A stretch of 64,000 nucleotides of DNA, taken from NCBI GenBank assembly GCA_026075535.2, contig AP026540.1:558001-622000 (forward strand), given 5' to 3'. The DNA is from Tricholoma matsutake (lineage: Eukaryota > Basidiomycota > Agaricomycetes > Agaricales > Tricholomataceae). Of the stretch, positions 23,015-33,643 are shown one piece after another (the first letter of the stretch is position 1; each line of letters opens with the position of its first letter). Below the pieces are notes generated by a model. The model saw only the letters and a list, made by a program, of their open reading frames with translations, searched no databases and was not told where the DNA came from. Both the position numbers and the translations under genes were made by a program.

Positions 23015-24050
23015 TAGTGATTTGAAGTCAGGTTACCCTAACTGGAAATAACCAGAACCTGACTGAACTCTGACCAGAACTGACCGAACTTTTGGTCACA
23101 GTCAGGGCCTTTCATTTGTGTCATGGTTCAGTCAGGGAGACCTGTGGCACTGTTGTGAACCGACTCTGACTGGCTCTGACTGGTCATGACGGAGCTCAAG
23201 GGACTTAAAAAGATATAAGAATATAATATTAATAATACAATAAAAAACTATAGAAGTAGTTTAAAAATAACATAAGTGGGGCATGCCTGACTTTTAGAGT
23301 GAGGTGTTCAGAGGCTTATATAGGTTGGGAGAGTGACCTTTTGCACCTATTTGGTAGTCATGTGCATATCAAATGATATTGGCAGATGTGTGCTGGCAGA
23401 CAAAACCTTTCATAACTTGATCAGTTGTGGGCCGATTAAAAAACGGATTACGGCGTTCGAATCAGCGTAAAAATTCGGTTCAGACAGTATACAGAATGTT
23501 CTAATTAAAAGCGATATAAAATCTCGCATTTTTAAGAAGTGGTGGAACCCGGACTTCTATATACTGTCCGAACCGGATTTTCACGCTGATTCGAACGCCG
23601 TAATCCGTTTTTTAATCGGCCCACAACTGATCGAGTTATGAACGGTTTTGTCTGCCAGCACACATCTGCCAATATCATTTGATACGCACATGACTACCAA
23701 ATAGGTGCAAATGGTCCGTGCACTCTCCCAACCTATATAAGCCTTTGAACACCTCACTCTAACAGTGGGGCATGATGTTATTTTTAAACTACTCTCGTCT
23801 GCCTCGTAGTTCATATAATATAGAATATAAATAGATAATCTCTTCTTTTAATTATGGTTCTCCAGTCTGGTGACCGGTCAGAGCTGGTTAGCACCGGTTC
23901 TGACCGAGTTCAGCCAGAACTGACTATCCTGACTGGTTAGGGGCAGTTCGGTTAGGTTCTTAGGCAATTTGAAAGGCCAATGAACTGGTCAGGGTTTGGT
24001 TAGGCTAAAATAGGGCTGAAAACTGAACCTGACTGAACTTTCAAACACTA
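23015..24050 (+). mobile_element. Non-autonomous hAT MITE with exact 8-bp target duplication
   Basis: Ends TAGTGATTTGAAG and CTTTCAAACACTA. The flanks are TCTGTGCT at 23007-23014 and again at 24051-24058, an exact 8-bp duplication as hAT elements make. Subterminal repeats of CTGACTGAACTCTGACCAG type lie at both sides. No transposase is inside. It sits in the Helitron helicase, whose reading continues across it. Confidence 0.92.
23260..23790. repeat. Long palindrome inside the hAT MITE
   Basis: Two arms of about 215 bases (23260-23475 and 23575-23790) pair with few mismatches around a loop of about 100 bases. For example, GCCGATTAAAAAACGGATTA at 23432-23451 is matched on the opposite arm at about 23603-23622. 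Confidence 0.9.
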
Positions 24051-24099
24051 TCTGTGCTGCAAATCTCAAACTTCCCACAAATCTCAAACTTCCCAGTTA

Positions 24100-25653
24100 A
24101 TTTATCTCATCTTTGATGGAGTTTAGTGCAGTGATGATAGAAACATTGCAAAACTCCATTTGGTTTATGTTAGGTTGTCCAGGTATGTTGATATCCTACT
24201 TTTCAAAAATGCTATGTTATCAGGAGTGCAAGCCTTGTAACACATATTTGCCAATGCCTCACGGAACTTGGCATCTTCTCTTGATTGTGTTCGCTGCCTC
24301 ATATTTTGATGAAGGAGCACAATGGTGGTTATCTGATGCCACAAAGGCTTTCCTATTGCAGCTTCTTGGTCTTGAAGTGATGTAGAGTTCCTACCTACCA
24401 TGCAACTGTAGAGTGATGCATGTTCCTGTACAATTACAGGAGGCAATTGTGTGAAGTCACCTGTGAAGATCACATTCAGATCACCAAAAGGAGAATCAAG
24501 GTTATTCAACACCTGTGCCAGGTGCTCACTTATCAAGTACATGTCTCTGCGAGACAGCATTGACACTTTGTCAGTGAAAACATACTGTACACCCTCTAAC
24601 CTAGATTTTACTTTGGCAATCTGGATGTTATTTATCTGAGAGCCATCCGTATTGATACTGAACATGGAATGGTATGTGGACCCCCCCAGAAGTGCAGCGG
24701 CACTTCCTGTGGGTGCTACAACCATGAGTTGATGTGACTCTTTCCTCTGTGAAGAATTCAGTGAGGACCTTCAAGACTTGCAACTTACCTATTCCAGCCA
24801 TCCCTCCAACATACATCCTCAGCTGGTCTGAATCAGCACTACATGCATGGTTTGCAACAATTCAAAATGTGCAATCTTGTTCCTCATTTAAACAAAATTT
24901 AGTGGATACGGTGTCAATGGACTTCTGCCATTGCCTGCAGGTGAACAAGTGAGTCAAGTATGACGTATCAATGACATGTACTTGATTTGGTATAAAATTG
25001 GCCGCTTTACCAACTACATTACCCTCTGCACTGCCAGATGGTAAATGGTGTGAGCATTCTTCAAGTATCTGAGCCTGCTTTGCTGTGACTGCCGATTTCC
25101 ACAGGCTTGGTGGCTGGCTGACAGTTGGAACCAAAGGCAAGACACATAGTTCTGTGGGCAAGGAATCAGGCCTAGTTTCAGTCCACCCGACGCTAAGCAA
25201 CATTTTCTGCATAGTCAACATTAGCTCACACTTTGCAGCTTGGCATTTTCCAATCAAGGTTGATATCACATCACCATCATCAGTGAGCTGCAGTTGGAAG
25301 CAGGTGCTGCCATCATCAACTTCCAACTGATCATATTCTTGCAAAAGTTGATCCCCACATTCTGTCCACCCAGGGACCAGAGCAGCACCTTGCCTCATCA
25401 GTGCATGAAAATCATCTTTCACATCATGACATTCATAGCAAATATTCATGTATCTCATTTTCTCTTGCTGTCTTTCTGTAAACTGATGTGATGAGAAAGC
25501 ATCATCCCAAGATTTGTTCCTCTGCTTCAGATCGAGACTGGATCTCCAAGGCTTGAATAAGGTCAACATTGTACAGCAGTAGTACTCCCAATTGCCATGA
25601 TCAACCCTAGGCAACGTACCTCTGAGAAACTCAGGAATACATGATCTTTTCAA
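24100..25653 (-). pseudogene. Helitron Pif1 helicase, N-terminal half
   Basis: 25653-24862 carries NWEYYCCTMLTLFKPWRS and SWDDAFSSHQFTERQ, the region before the helicase core. 24816-24165 holds the core: MYVGGMAGIGKLQV is Walker A (normally GTGKS, here GIGKL), VVAPTGSAAALLGG is motif Ia, VFTDKVSML is Walker B (normally DEVSM), and VIFTGDFTQLPPV is motif III. Loss of the Walker A threonine/serine and the Walker B glutamate should abolish ATPase activity. The frame breaks between 24862 and 24816. The gene continues to about 24060, where a hAT MITE interrupts it. Confidence 0.85.
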
Positions 25654-26041
25654 GGACCTGCATCATGTGCCATGTGAATCTGTTAGGGGAGGACCATGTT
25701 GGAATGCAAGCAGTGGAGATGAAGAAGGGCACATACCTTGCTTCTGAGTGCAGGTGGCTTCAGCTTAAGAATAATCTTCATCAACATCACATGCATGAGC
25801 TTTTGCTGAACTTTACACTGCCCCACATAGTCCTGGAGGAATCCTGGTAGTCCTACCAGGAAGACCAGGAATCCTCCAGGAATCCAGTAGGACTCACCAG
25901 GACTCACCAGGACTCACCAGGAAGCCAGTGGGACTCAGTACCCTAAAGTCATACCATAATGGAAAGTCAATTTGAGATATCTTACCAGTTTCAAGTGCTT
26001 TGGACTTCATGAATTTCACAAAGTACCTACAAAATAAACTT

Positions 26042-26128
26042 GTTCAGAGCAAGGATTGAACTCTAGAACTCATGATCAAGAATCACATGACAAACCAAAC
26101 AAGTGCTTAACCAGTTGAGCCACAGGAG
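26042..26128 (-). repeat. tRNA-like module, type a
   Basis: Minus-strand A box TGGCTCAACTGG (plus 26111-26122) and B box AGTTCAATCC (plus 26053-26062). Nearly the same as the module at 49266-49351. Confidence 0.7.
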
Positions 26129-26992
26129 AGTTATTAGCTACAATATAAAAGTGTATTTATACCCTCAAACTCAAACTTAGGTATTTCTCTCTTGAAGCTC
26201 ACAATTAAGATCAAATAAAATTTATTAATTACATCCCTCATGTTGGACGTGAGGGATACACCATTAATTACATTTAAAAAAAACCTCCCCCACACAAGGT
26301 GCGAGGGGGAGTCCTACAAATATATACATATAAACTAATCTCCCCTCGCATTTGATGTGAGGGGAGCACTACAATTATAAAGAAAAAGAAAGAAAAACCC
26401 CTCACCCATGTAAAACATGGGCGAGGGGGAAGGTATTACCATAAATAAAAAATGAAAAAATGCCCCACGCAAAATGTGGGGGCAGCCTGGTGAGTTGTGC
26501 CTGTTGTCCTGTCCCCGTCATCCTGGGTGCTGGACCTTTGTTGTCACTGTCCTCGTCGTTGCTGTCCTGGGTGTTGTTTCCATGCTGCTCCTGGTCATGC
26601 CCTTCCTGGGGGCGTCGTTTCCATGCTGCTCCTGGTCATGCCCTTCCTGGTTGCTGTTGCCATCCTGGCCATCTCCCACTGTTGCATTTCCTGGTGCTGG
26701 TGTCCTGTTGTTGTTGCCTGGTTGTCTCCATCCTTGCACCCATTTGTTGTCCTGGCTTTGCTGTCGCTATCCTGACTGTGTTGCGTTCCCTGGTGCTGGT
26801 GTCCTGTCATTGTTGTGTGGTCATCTTTGTCCTTGCACCCCTCCTTCCACCCTGCAAGCAGTTGCTTGCAGCAGCAGTGCTGGGTGCTGGGTCATGCTTG
26901 TCATCCATTGTCCTCCCTGTCCCGTTGTTTTTGTGGTCGTCCATTATCCTCCCATCCTTGTCTTGCCACCCTGCTGCTCTCATTGTTTTTAG

Positions 26993-27964
26993 GGCATGAC
27001 TTGGGTAACCCCCAGGTATAATTTCATGTACCCATACCCGTACCTGTGAACACTGTACCCATTATGGCTACAGGTGCAGTTTTACCATGGGTATGGGGGG
27101 GTTTTGGTCGAAACCCATGGGTATGACATTAATAATTTATTATAATTCTAAATATATCTAAATACAATGAAGAACCACCCCAACTCTCAATTGCAAGCGA
27201 GGGGGGGTGGTACCGGTGATGTACTGGCTGTTGTGAGTTAGCAAACTAAGAAACACCCCCACCTCACATTTGTGAGTGAGAGGGGGTGGTAGTCATGACT
27301 TGGCAGCCGTTGTGAGAGAAACAGATGAAGAACCACCCCCAACTCGCATTTGCGAGTGAGAGGGGGTGGTAGTGGTGATGCCGCAGCCATTGTCGACTAG
27401 AGGGGGCTGTTGTTGATGAGAGGGGGCCATTGTTGTTGTTGTTGCCTAGTAGAAAAAACACCCCCCACTCGCATTTAGAACGAGGGGGGTGTGTCATCAT
27501 TGTCTAGTACAAAAAACACCCCCCACTTGCATTTAGAATGAGGGGGGCATGTTGGTTGTAGTTGTCATCATTGTTGCCTAGTAGAAAAAACACCCCCCAC
27601 TCACATTTAGAACGAGGGGGGCATGTCGTCATTGCCTAGTAGAAAAAACACCCCTCACTCGCATTTAGAACGAGGGGGGTGTGTCATCATTGTCTAGTAG
27701 AAAAAACACCCCCCACTCACATTTAGAATGAGGGGGGCATGTTGGTAGCAGTTGTTGTTGTTGTCGAGCCATTGTTGTTGTTGTTGATGTTGATCAACAA
27801 AGTCATTTGATAAAACATGTGACCATTAGACCGGTACCGTGATACCCATAACACCATGGGTACGGGTACAGTTTTGCCTTGGGTACAGAAATCCAAACCC
27901 ATACCCATACCCGAGCATACCCATAAGCAGAAACACATGGTGTTACCCATACCCGAGTCATGCC
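26993..27964. mobile_element. Nested 972-bp element with hairpin arrays
   Basis: Inverted ends GGCATGACTTGGGTA and TACCCGAGTCATGCC flanked by TTAG at 26989-26992 and 27965-27968. Element 7, the near-copy elsewhere, lacks this block, which confirms it as an insertion. The ends hold GGGTATGGG-type repeats in inverted orientation; the middle holds eight short hairpins. A phrase of about 27 bases (TTGCCACCCTGCTGCTCTC and following) also flanks both sides. Confidence 0.7.
27165..27740. repeat. Array of eight short hairpins
   Basis: Three units of ACCCCCAACTCGCATTTG type (27165-27375) and five of CACCCCCCACTCGCATTTAG type (near 27447, 27502, 27577, 27633 and 27691). Each is followed by an inverted CGAGGGGGG arm. 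The spacing of the last five is 55-75 bases. The repeats are themselves palindromic with low-complexity spacers, so this is not a CRISPR array. Confidence 0.8.
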
Positions 27965-28127
27965 TTAGTTGTTTTGGGCCTTGCCACCCTGCTGCTCTCG
28001 TTGTTTGCGACTCCTCATCTCCGTCTCCGTGGTCCTCATCATTGCTCCCCATTTCCATCCTGCGAGCAGCTGCTCACAGTGGTGGAGGGTGCAGTGGCAG
28101 TGGTGGGTTGCATCATACAATGAGAAA

Positions 28128-28195
28128 CTATAAAAATTCAAAAGAAAACTAATATTAATCAAAAAAGAATGAAACAAACAAAAAGAAAACTTACC
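28128..28195 (-). other. Intron-like segment next to hairpin (element 5)
   Basis: Minus-strand GTAAGT donor directly after CCCCAG at the foot of the hairpin, a GATTAATATTAG branch region and a TTTTTATAG acceptor; 68 bases. Almost identical to 48230-48295. Confidence 0.6.
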
Positions 28196-28452
28196 TGGGG
28201 CCCAAATGATGACATACATTGTTTGGGCCCATTTCCTGTGCATTGTGGCATGTTTGTTGTTGGCTAGAGGGGCGGCAGTTGGTAATGGCATGGTGGTGGT
28301 GGTGGTGAGATAAAGGAGGGAGGGAGGGAGGTGGAGGGGGCATTGTCGACAGTGGTGGTGGTGGTTGAATGATGAGCTGGCAACGTTGAGTATGCTTTGT
28401 CATACACAGCCACTCAATGTGGTACTTAAATCAACTTATAGTGTATATTAGA

Positions 28453-28530
28453 ATGACACTATGGTCTAATGGTATATTGCACCTGTTTAATTCAAGCCTG
28501 AGGTCCTGGGTTCAATCCTCAAAGGTTTCC
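28453..28530 (+). repeat. tRNA-like module, type b
   Basis: A box TGGTCTAATGG (28462-28472) and B box GGTTCAATCCT (28509-28519). It closely resembles the module at 41238-41312. Confidence 0.7.
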
Positions 28531-29321
28531 TTTTTAATAGTAAGGAGGTTAAATCCCAGTAGAGTCCCCAGGATTCCTGGTGAGTCCTGGTGAGTCCTGG
28601 TGAGTCCTGGTGAGTCCTGGTGAGTCCTGATGAGTCCTGATGAGTCCTACAGAGTCCTGGTTACTCTTATAGAGTCCTGGTTAGTCCTACAGGATTCCTG
28701 GTCAGTCCCCCCAGATTCCTGAGAGTCCAAGTCCTGGGGAATTCCTGAGATAGTACCAGGAAGAGCCTGATTTACCAGGAATATACCAGGACTGAACCAG
28801 GAATCCCACTGGAGGAAAAACAGCCAGGTATGCAACATTTGGTGAACAATGGCTGTGGCAGGGATAACCAGGATTCCTGGTAGTCCTGCCAGGAAGACCA
28901 GGATTCCTCCAGGAATATGTGGGGCAGTGTAAAGAGCTCAGTTTTTGCCTCCTTTTGATGTTTCGGCAGCTTCTCATGTTCACACCTTGAGACCCAATCA
29001 TAAAGACACATGGTTCAGATTTCCTCTGCATGAAAAATGTAGTTGTGGACAGGTGAAGCGACTATTGTGCTGGTAGATTGCAACCTTGTCAGTAATGTTT
29101 TTGGGGTCAGAGTTGTGTGCGTGATCTCCTTCTGCCACCCATGGCTTTTGTGCTTCCCTGATGAAGCTTTGCCAATACAAAGGCCAAAAGTTAAAGTTAG
29201 TATAATGGTCTGGGTATCCCAGCAAATACATACATGCCATCAGATTTCTGATCTCTAGCTTCACACTAAGTGAGTTCACTATCTTTGTCATCAATTTGCA
29301 TGCCTTGTTCTTCCTTGAATC

Positions 29322-30000
29322 TAGTGTTTTGAAGTCCAGTTGGATTGCAGTCTTTTGCAGTCTTTTTAAAATTTAAACTGCCTCCTACTATCTCAAACAA
29401 TAAGATAAAATCATGAAAATATTTGAGCAGATAGATCTGGCCAAAGACCAGGGGGTCATCTCTGGAACATAAGGATTCTGGTCAATGATTGTCAATATAA
29501 TCACAAAATTTAATCATGGATAGAGAAGTGAAAATAATGGGGGGTCCTCTCTTTGATGAAATGATTTCATCCAGCCATTGCTCAGGTAGTGTTGCCATGG
29601 CTCAAGCTGATGCTTTTTCAACAAATGGCTATTGTGTTCCAAATAAAATTTCTAAATTTCTGGGAATATTTGACAAGATAGAAGAGCTCAAAAGCCGAGG
29701 CATCATATTTTGGTTTCAAGAAATCGGGCCAGCCCTTCCTGAGTTATTATTGTGGCTTTGATTTGGCTTGCAGCTTGGCTTGAAATCAAAGCCACATTAA
29801 TAGCATGGGATGGGCTGGCCCGATTTCTTAGTGCTGAAACATGCCCCTTGACTTTTGAACTCTATGTCATCGAATATTTCCAGAATTTTAGAAATTTTAT
29901 CTGGAACAGTTTCTGAAAAAACATCAGCTGAGCCATGGCAACACTAGCAATCATTGCTGAGATACAGCAAAACAGCAAAAGACCAGACCTTGAAACACTA
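29322..30000. mobile_element. Non-autonomous hAT MITE with exact 8-bp target duplication
   Basis: Ends TAGTGTTTTGAAGTCCAG and CCAGACCTTGAAACACTA, flanked by CTTGAATC at 29314-29321 and 30001-30008. Removing it and one target copy restores the Helitron reading frame. It contains a palindromic MITE of its own. Confidence 0.92.
29587..29946. mobile_element. Palindromic hAT-like MITE nested in the MITE
   Basis: Ends TAGTGTTGCCATGGCTCA and TGAGCCATGGCAACACTA. The two halves pair over about 160 bases with moderate mismatch. Its ends match the MITE at 61588-61958. Its target duplication is not clear, so it may be older than the outer copy or part of it. Confidence 0.7.
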
Positions 30001-30917
30001 CTTGAATCCAAACCACCTATCATCTCAGTGTTTTTCTGGAAGATAGAATGAATGGTGTCAAAAATAACAAGTGTCTTTAAAGGCATCTTAGTCACATAAT
30101 TAGAAACATAGAGAAGCACACCTTTGATAGCCATACCAGACCAAAGACTAGTAATGTCAGTGTTGCATCTAAAAAGATAGGTCACAACATACGTGAATGT
30201 GTTCAACCACTGCTCTCATTTTTTTATCTTAATGCCTCCAGACTCCAGATTGATCTCCGACTCTCTAAAAGTTGGGCATGGAAACTGGGCCCTACATCTA
30301 CCCCATATGTTGTCGAGGCAGACCGTGCCTTGTTCGGTGAGCCATCCTTGTTCCTGTTTGTTGTGCATTTATGTATGTTAGACTGCAAGAGAATGTTGTC
30401 CACTGTTGCCTTGAAACAAGCCCACCAAGATGTTAATGATTTGCAGAGGTTACACCCAGAACAGTTAGGGGCATTGCACAGTGGCAGAAGTGGTTCAGGC
30501 AGGATTTCAGTGGGATCTCGATAGTCTGGGGCCCCAGAAGCTGCATCAACATTAGCTTCTACCTGCTCTTTGCTGTCACTGAAAAACTGTAATGGATACC
30601 TCTTACATATGACTTGGCCCCTGGGCCTATCTTAGTTAGTTGTTGATAGTTGTTTACAAGTAACTACTTTTTACTTACAATGTACATGACATAGCAACCA
30701 ATAGACTGGATTCTGCTCTGTTAGGTACAATGTAAGTCTCAAGTATTCTAAGCTAGTAACTGCCTGTTACATTTTTTTGAGCTTACCAGCTATTGGAAGC
30801 TACAAGCTTACCAAATAGAAGTACAAAGTTATTACTTATATTAGATATACTCAACCAGCAAACAAACATAGTGACACAACGCCTTTGACAACAAGACAGA
30901 TGATGACCACGATGGGG

Positions 30918-31125
30918 ACATACAGTTTCAACACAGACAGTACAGAGACTCGGAAAACACAGGAGAAGAGCCCCAAAGCATGGGCAATGCAATCTATAGC
31001 AGTGGTATGGAATGATGAACAGTCTGTAGCCTATGTGGATATCTACATGTGGTCATGTGACCATGTATGTACCTGCTGACTGTGGTGATGGTGGGAAGCA
31101 TGGTTACATGTGCCCGGCTACACAA
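30918..31125 (-). repeat. Direct repeat, left copy (3' LTR-like)
   Basis: Shares with 33230-33436 an almost unbroken central stretch including GAGAAGAGCCCCAAAGCATG and ATGTGGATATCTACATGTGG. Confidence 0.8.
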
Positions 31126-31513
31126 TAGCAATGCCCTCATTGCGATCTCAACTCTATATGAAAAGAAACACAGGAAAATGATGTCTGAAATATCCAATGA
31201 TAATATATGCAGTGAATGAAAAATTAAAATAAAAAGCTCAGCATGGTGGTGTCCATCCCAAGGCATGAAGGGCCTGACTCAAATTGATGAGACAGGGGTC
31301 TCAATCCCAGTTGAGTACCAGAGCTGGAGGTACAGGTGCAGGTGTAGGGGTAGGAGCCAAGGTTCCAAACAGAATGGTGATGACAGGCTTGCCTGGGCCT
31401 ATACCGGAGGGATGATGTCAGGTACTGAATGGTTGAGAATGAGGTGGGGAAACATGAGATTGGTAAAAGAATTGTTGCGGGGGTATAGAGGAACGGGGTG
31501 GAGGTCGTCATCG

Positions 31514-33038
31514 TCAAGTATGTCGTCGCAGGGTCCCAAATGGCTGGGTACAGCCCATTTGCAGACCAGAGAGGTCTCGTGGCTGCATACCAGTGTTTGG
31601 CATCGATGCAGCATTGTCAGCCCAGTCGAAACGTGGGGGTGCAGGTGTTGATGGCGGCAGTATGGGGCTCAAAGAGGGTTCAGCAGGGAACTGGGGCCAT
31701 AAAACAGGGGCTGCAGGGGCTATATACAGTGGAGGGAGCACAGGGGGCAAACAGGGAGTTTCCATGGGTGTGGACAGTGTCATTGGTGATGCAGGAGGGG
31801 TGTACCACCTGGGTGGTGGTGAAACAGCTTGTTCGTGGGGGGTCTGGGGCTCAAGGTCTGGAGCAGGGGTCAAGGAAGGGAGCTGTGGGTGGCAGGGTGA
31901 TGTGGGAGGTGTCCTGGGCCTTTGTTGGGAGTCCTGGGGTGAGCAGGGTTGTTCTGCCAAGTAAATGACGTGTTTCGATGAGCACACCTGCTTGTCGTTG
32001 CATAGCTCGGTCTGGTGGGCTGTAGACTGTCGTCGTGGGTGGTTGTCTGCCTGGGCAGCTTGCTCCAAGGTAGTGGTAGCTGGATTGGTGCTAGACATAG
32101 CCCAGGTCATTGTTTCCGGGGTGGTTGTAGCAGGTATCGTTGCCATTGTCAGTGGTGTCATGGCCGTGGGATGGCGAGGCTCAGGGTGTGGAACGCAGGG
32201 CTGGGGACTCGGCAGTGGGGTTGTAGGTCGACTTGGCAGAGTGTGCCATCGTTTTGGGGCTGTGGCTTGCTTTTTCGAAGCTGGGGATGAGGCAGTGGTG
32301 GCCGTTGTTGACAACATTGGTGTCGTTGATGGGGGTTGTGCTGGCATCGTCAGCAGCGACATGGCAGATGGCAGTGGTGATGACAAACTGGTGGGGGTGC
32401 CATTGTGGGGTTCCATCTGCATAAAAGCATTGGCAGTGGAGCTGGAGGCTGTCTGGGAGCTGGTGTCAACATAGGTGGTGGAAGGCTGGGGAACAGTGTC
32501 CCTAAACGTCCCCACATCTTGTCACAGGGTGCTGTTTGGGTAATGGCATCGGCAGTGCAGGAGGTGGTGGTCTGTGTGCTGCAGTTTGTAGTCATGCATG
32601 TTGTTTTCTCCATTTGTACATCCTCATTGACCTGGATCCATGTCCGCAGCTCAACGCACCTCACTTGGCCGTGTTTCACCTCCCATACCTCTCATTAGCT
32701 GTTCTCCCTTTTTCTTCTCCCTCTTTCAGTCCCCTCTCATGGCCTTCCTTATCTCCTAGCGATCTTCCTACCTCAAGCTGTGTCTCCTGTGTTTCTTCTA
32801 GCATCGGCCCATAGAAATCCTGTGTTTGTCCAAACCCTTCCTCATGGCCACGTCGCATGATCTCCTCATAGATCTTGTTCTCATATTGTTGCATGCCCCA
32901 AATGTGGGTTGCCGGTGATAGCTTCATTGGTGTACACTCGCCGTTGAGCATGGTGGTGAATCTCAGGTCAAATTTGATGGGGTGTGGTGCCGCTGTTGAT
33001 GATGTCACCATTTTTGTGGCCTGGTTGTTCTTTGCCAT
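31514..33038 (-). pseudogene. Unknown Pro/Thr/Ser-rich protein, frameshifted
   Basis: The likely start is the ATG at 33038 (MAKNNQATKM); an upstream ATG at 33185 would add a hydrophobic stretch that looks like leader sequence. The first part (to 32676) has an FTTMLNGECTPMKLSPATHI block and a helical charged segment (KIYEEIMRRGHEEGFGQ, then ERGLKEGEEKG) that could form a coiled coil. After a frameshift the chain continues through 32679-32350 and 32515-31514 as a roughly 330-residue proline/threonine/serine-rich tail ending FDWADNAASM...RDLSGLQ. I have an impression of similar ORFs repeated in mushroom genomes, but I know no function. It is flanked by LTR-like repeats, so I take it to be the element's own protein. 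Confidence 0.45.
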
Positions 33039-33229
33039 GGTGATAGAGTCCCAGATAGAGTAGCTACTGCCTGCTGTAGACAGTAGGAAGTAGATAACAG
33101 AGACAAAGCACAGAAGCAGAGGGTAGCAGAGTGAAAACAGAGCCTGAGGAAAAAACAGTGAAATCAGCTGAGGAAAATGGGCCAAAATGGAGTGTGCAGA
33201 GTCAAATCAACCGGTTGTCACCAGATGGA

Positions 33230-33436
33230 GACGTACAGTCTCAACGCAGACAGTACAGAGACTCAGTGAACACAGGAGAAGAGCCCCAAAGCATGGGCAA
33301 TGCAATCTATAGCAGTGGTATGGAATGATGAACAGTCTGTAGCCTATGTGGATATCTACATGTGGTCATGTGACCATGTATGTACCTGCTGACTGTGGTG
33401 ATGGTGGGATGCACGGTTACAGTGACCGCTACACAA
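33230..33436 (-). repeat. Direct repeat, right copy (5' LTR-like)
   Basis: Counterpart of 30918-31125. The unknown ORF begins about 190 bases beyond it on the minus strand. Confidence 0.8.
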
Positions 33437-33643
33437 CAAGCCCCAACCCAAGCAGAAGTAGGAGGGTCAAGAATAGATGAGAGTCCCAGAGTGGACTCTC
33501 TAAAGGCAAAGGCACATGAAACTGGACCAAGAATGACAATGCAAGCTCTATCATCACCGATACCAGTGCCAACCGGACTCACTACGCAAGTACCTAAGCC
33601 ACAGGGATCTGGTCATTGAGTAGGTGACAGGCATGCGCCCAGC

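Larger units (their letters stand above)
25811..28938 (-). mobile_element. Composite element 5 (complete, with nested insertion)
   Basis: Left end CTTTACACTGCCCCACAT at 25811, right end ATGTGGGGCAGTGTAAAGAG at 28938. Subterminal repeats of GAGTCCTGGT type occur at both ends in opposite orientation. A type-a tRNA-like module faces left (26042-26128), type b faces right (28453-28530). Four CCCTCGCA-type hairpins lie at 26230-26430. The hairpin at 28198-28232 abuts an intron-like segment (28195-28128). Palindromes lie at about 26846-26876 and 28054-28086. It is inserted in the Helitron helicase and is an inverted near-copy of element 7 (47304-49584), apart from the nested block 26993-27964. Confidence 0.85.
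21460..30570 (-). mobile_element. Helitron helicase gene, decayed, with three nested insertions
   Basis: One minus-strand coding block runs from 30570 down to about 21460 once three insertions are set aside: a hAT MITE (29322-30000), composite element 5 (25811-28938) and a hAT MITE (23015-24050). Homology resumes in register across both hAT insertions. The order is the end of the Helitron-like N domain, a Pif1-type helicase, and a cysteine-protease-like C-terminal part. The rolling-circle Rep nuclease motifs would lie beyond 30.6 kb and are not seen. Many stops and substitutions show it is dead. Confidence 0.85.
29010..30570 (-). pseudogene. Helitron-like N-domain end, split by a hAT MITE
   Basis: From 30570 downward the frames read CNLCKSLTSWWACFKATVDN, then TYVVTYLFRCNTDITSLWSG, GVLLYVSNYVTKMPL and NTEMIGGLDS. 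After the MITE follow SRKNKACKLMTKIVNSL, MACMYLLGYPDHYTNF and HNSDPKNITDKVAIYQHNS. This is the C-terminal half of the helitron_like_N region found upstream of Pif1 in fungal Helitrons. Removing 29322-30000 plus one target copy rejoins GGLDS to RKNK in frame. The YLLGYPDHYT block is close to the usual YLLGNPDHYT, so decay is moderate. Confidence 0.8.
30918..33436 (-). mobile_element. Short-LTR-like element carrying one unknown ORF
   Basis: Two direct repeats of about 208 bases (30918-31125 and 33230-33436), more than 90 percent alike by eye, flank a single broken ORF. On the minus strand each repeat starts TTGTGTAGC; its far end reads CTGTACTGTCTG. No polymerase domains are present, so this would be a non-autonomous LTR element. 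A tandem or ectopic duplication is the alternative. Confidence 0.55.

Noticed and set aside
26460..27000. Overlapping ORFs of about 175 residues in composite element 5
   Set aside because: Three frames are open together, the composition is skewed, and the near-copy element 7 has different breaks. Not a conserved protein.
27165..27740. Regular short repeats resembling a CRISPR array
   Set aside because: The repeats are palindromic and GC-rich, the spacers are low-complexity and related to each other, there are no cas genes, and the setting is a fungal genome.
8344..28938. Assigning the composite family to CACTA elements because of CACTG ends
   Set aside because: The conserved end extends outside CACTG (CTTTACACTG), no 3-bp target duplication is seen, and no CACTA transposase is present.
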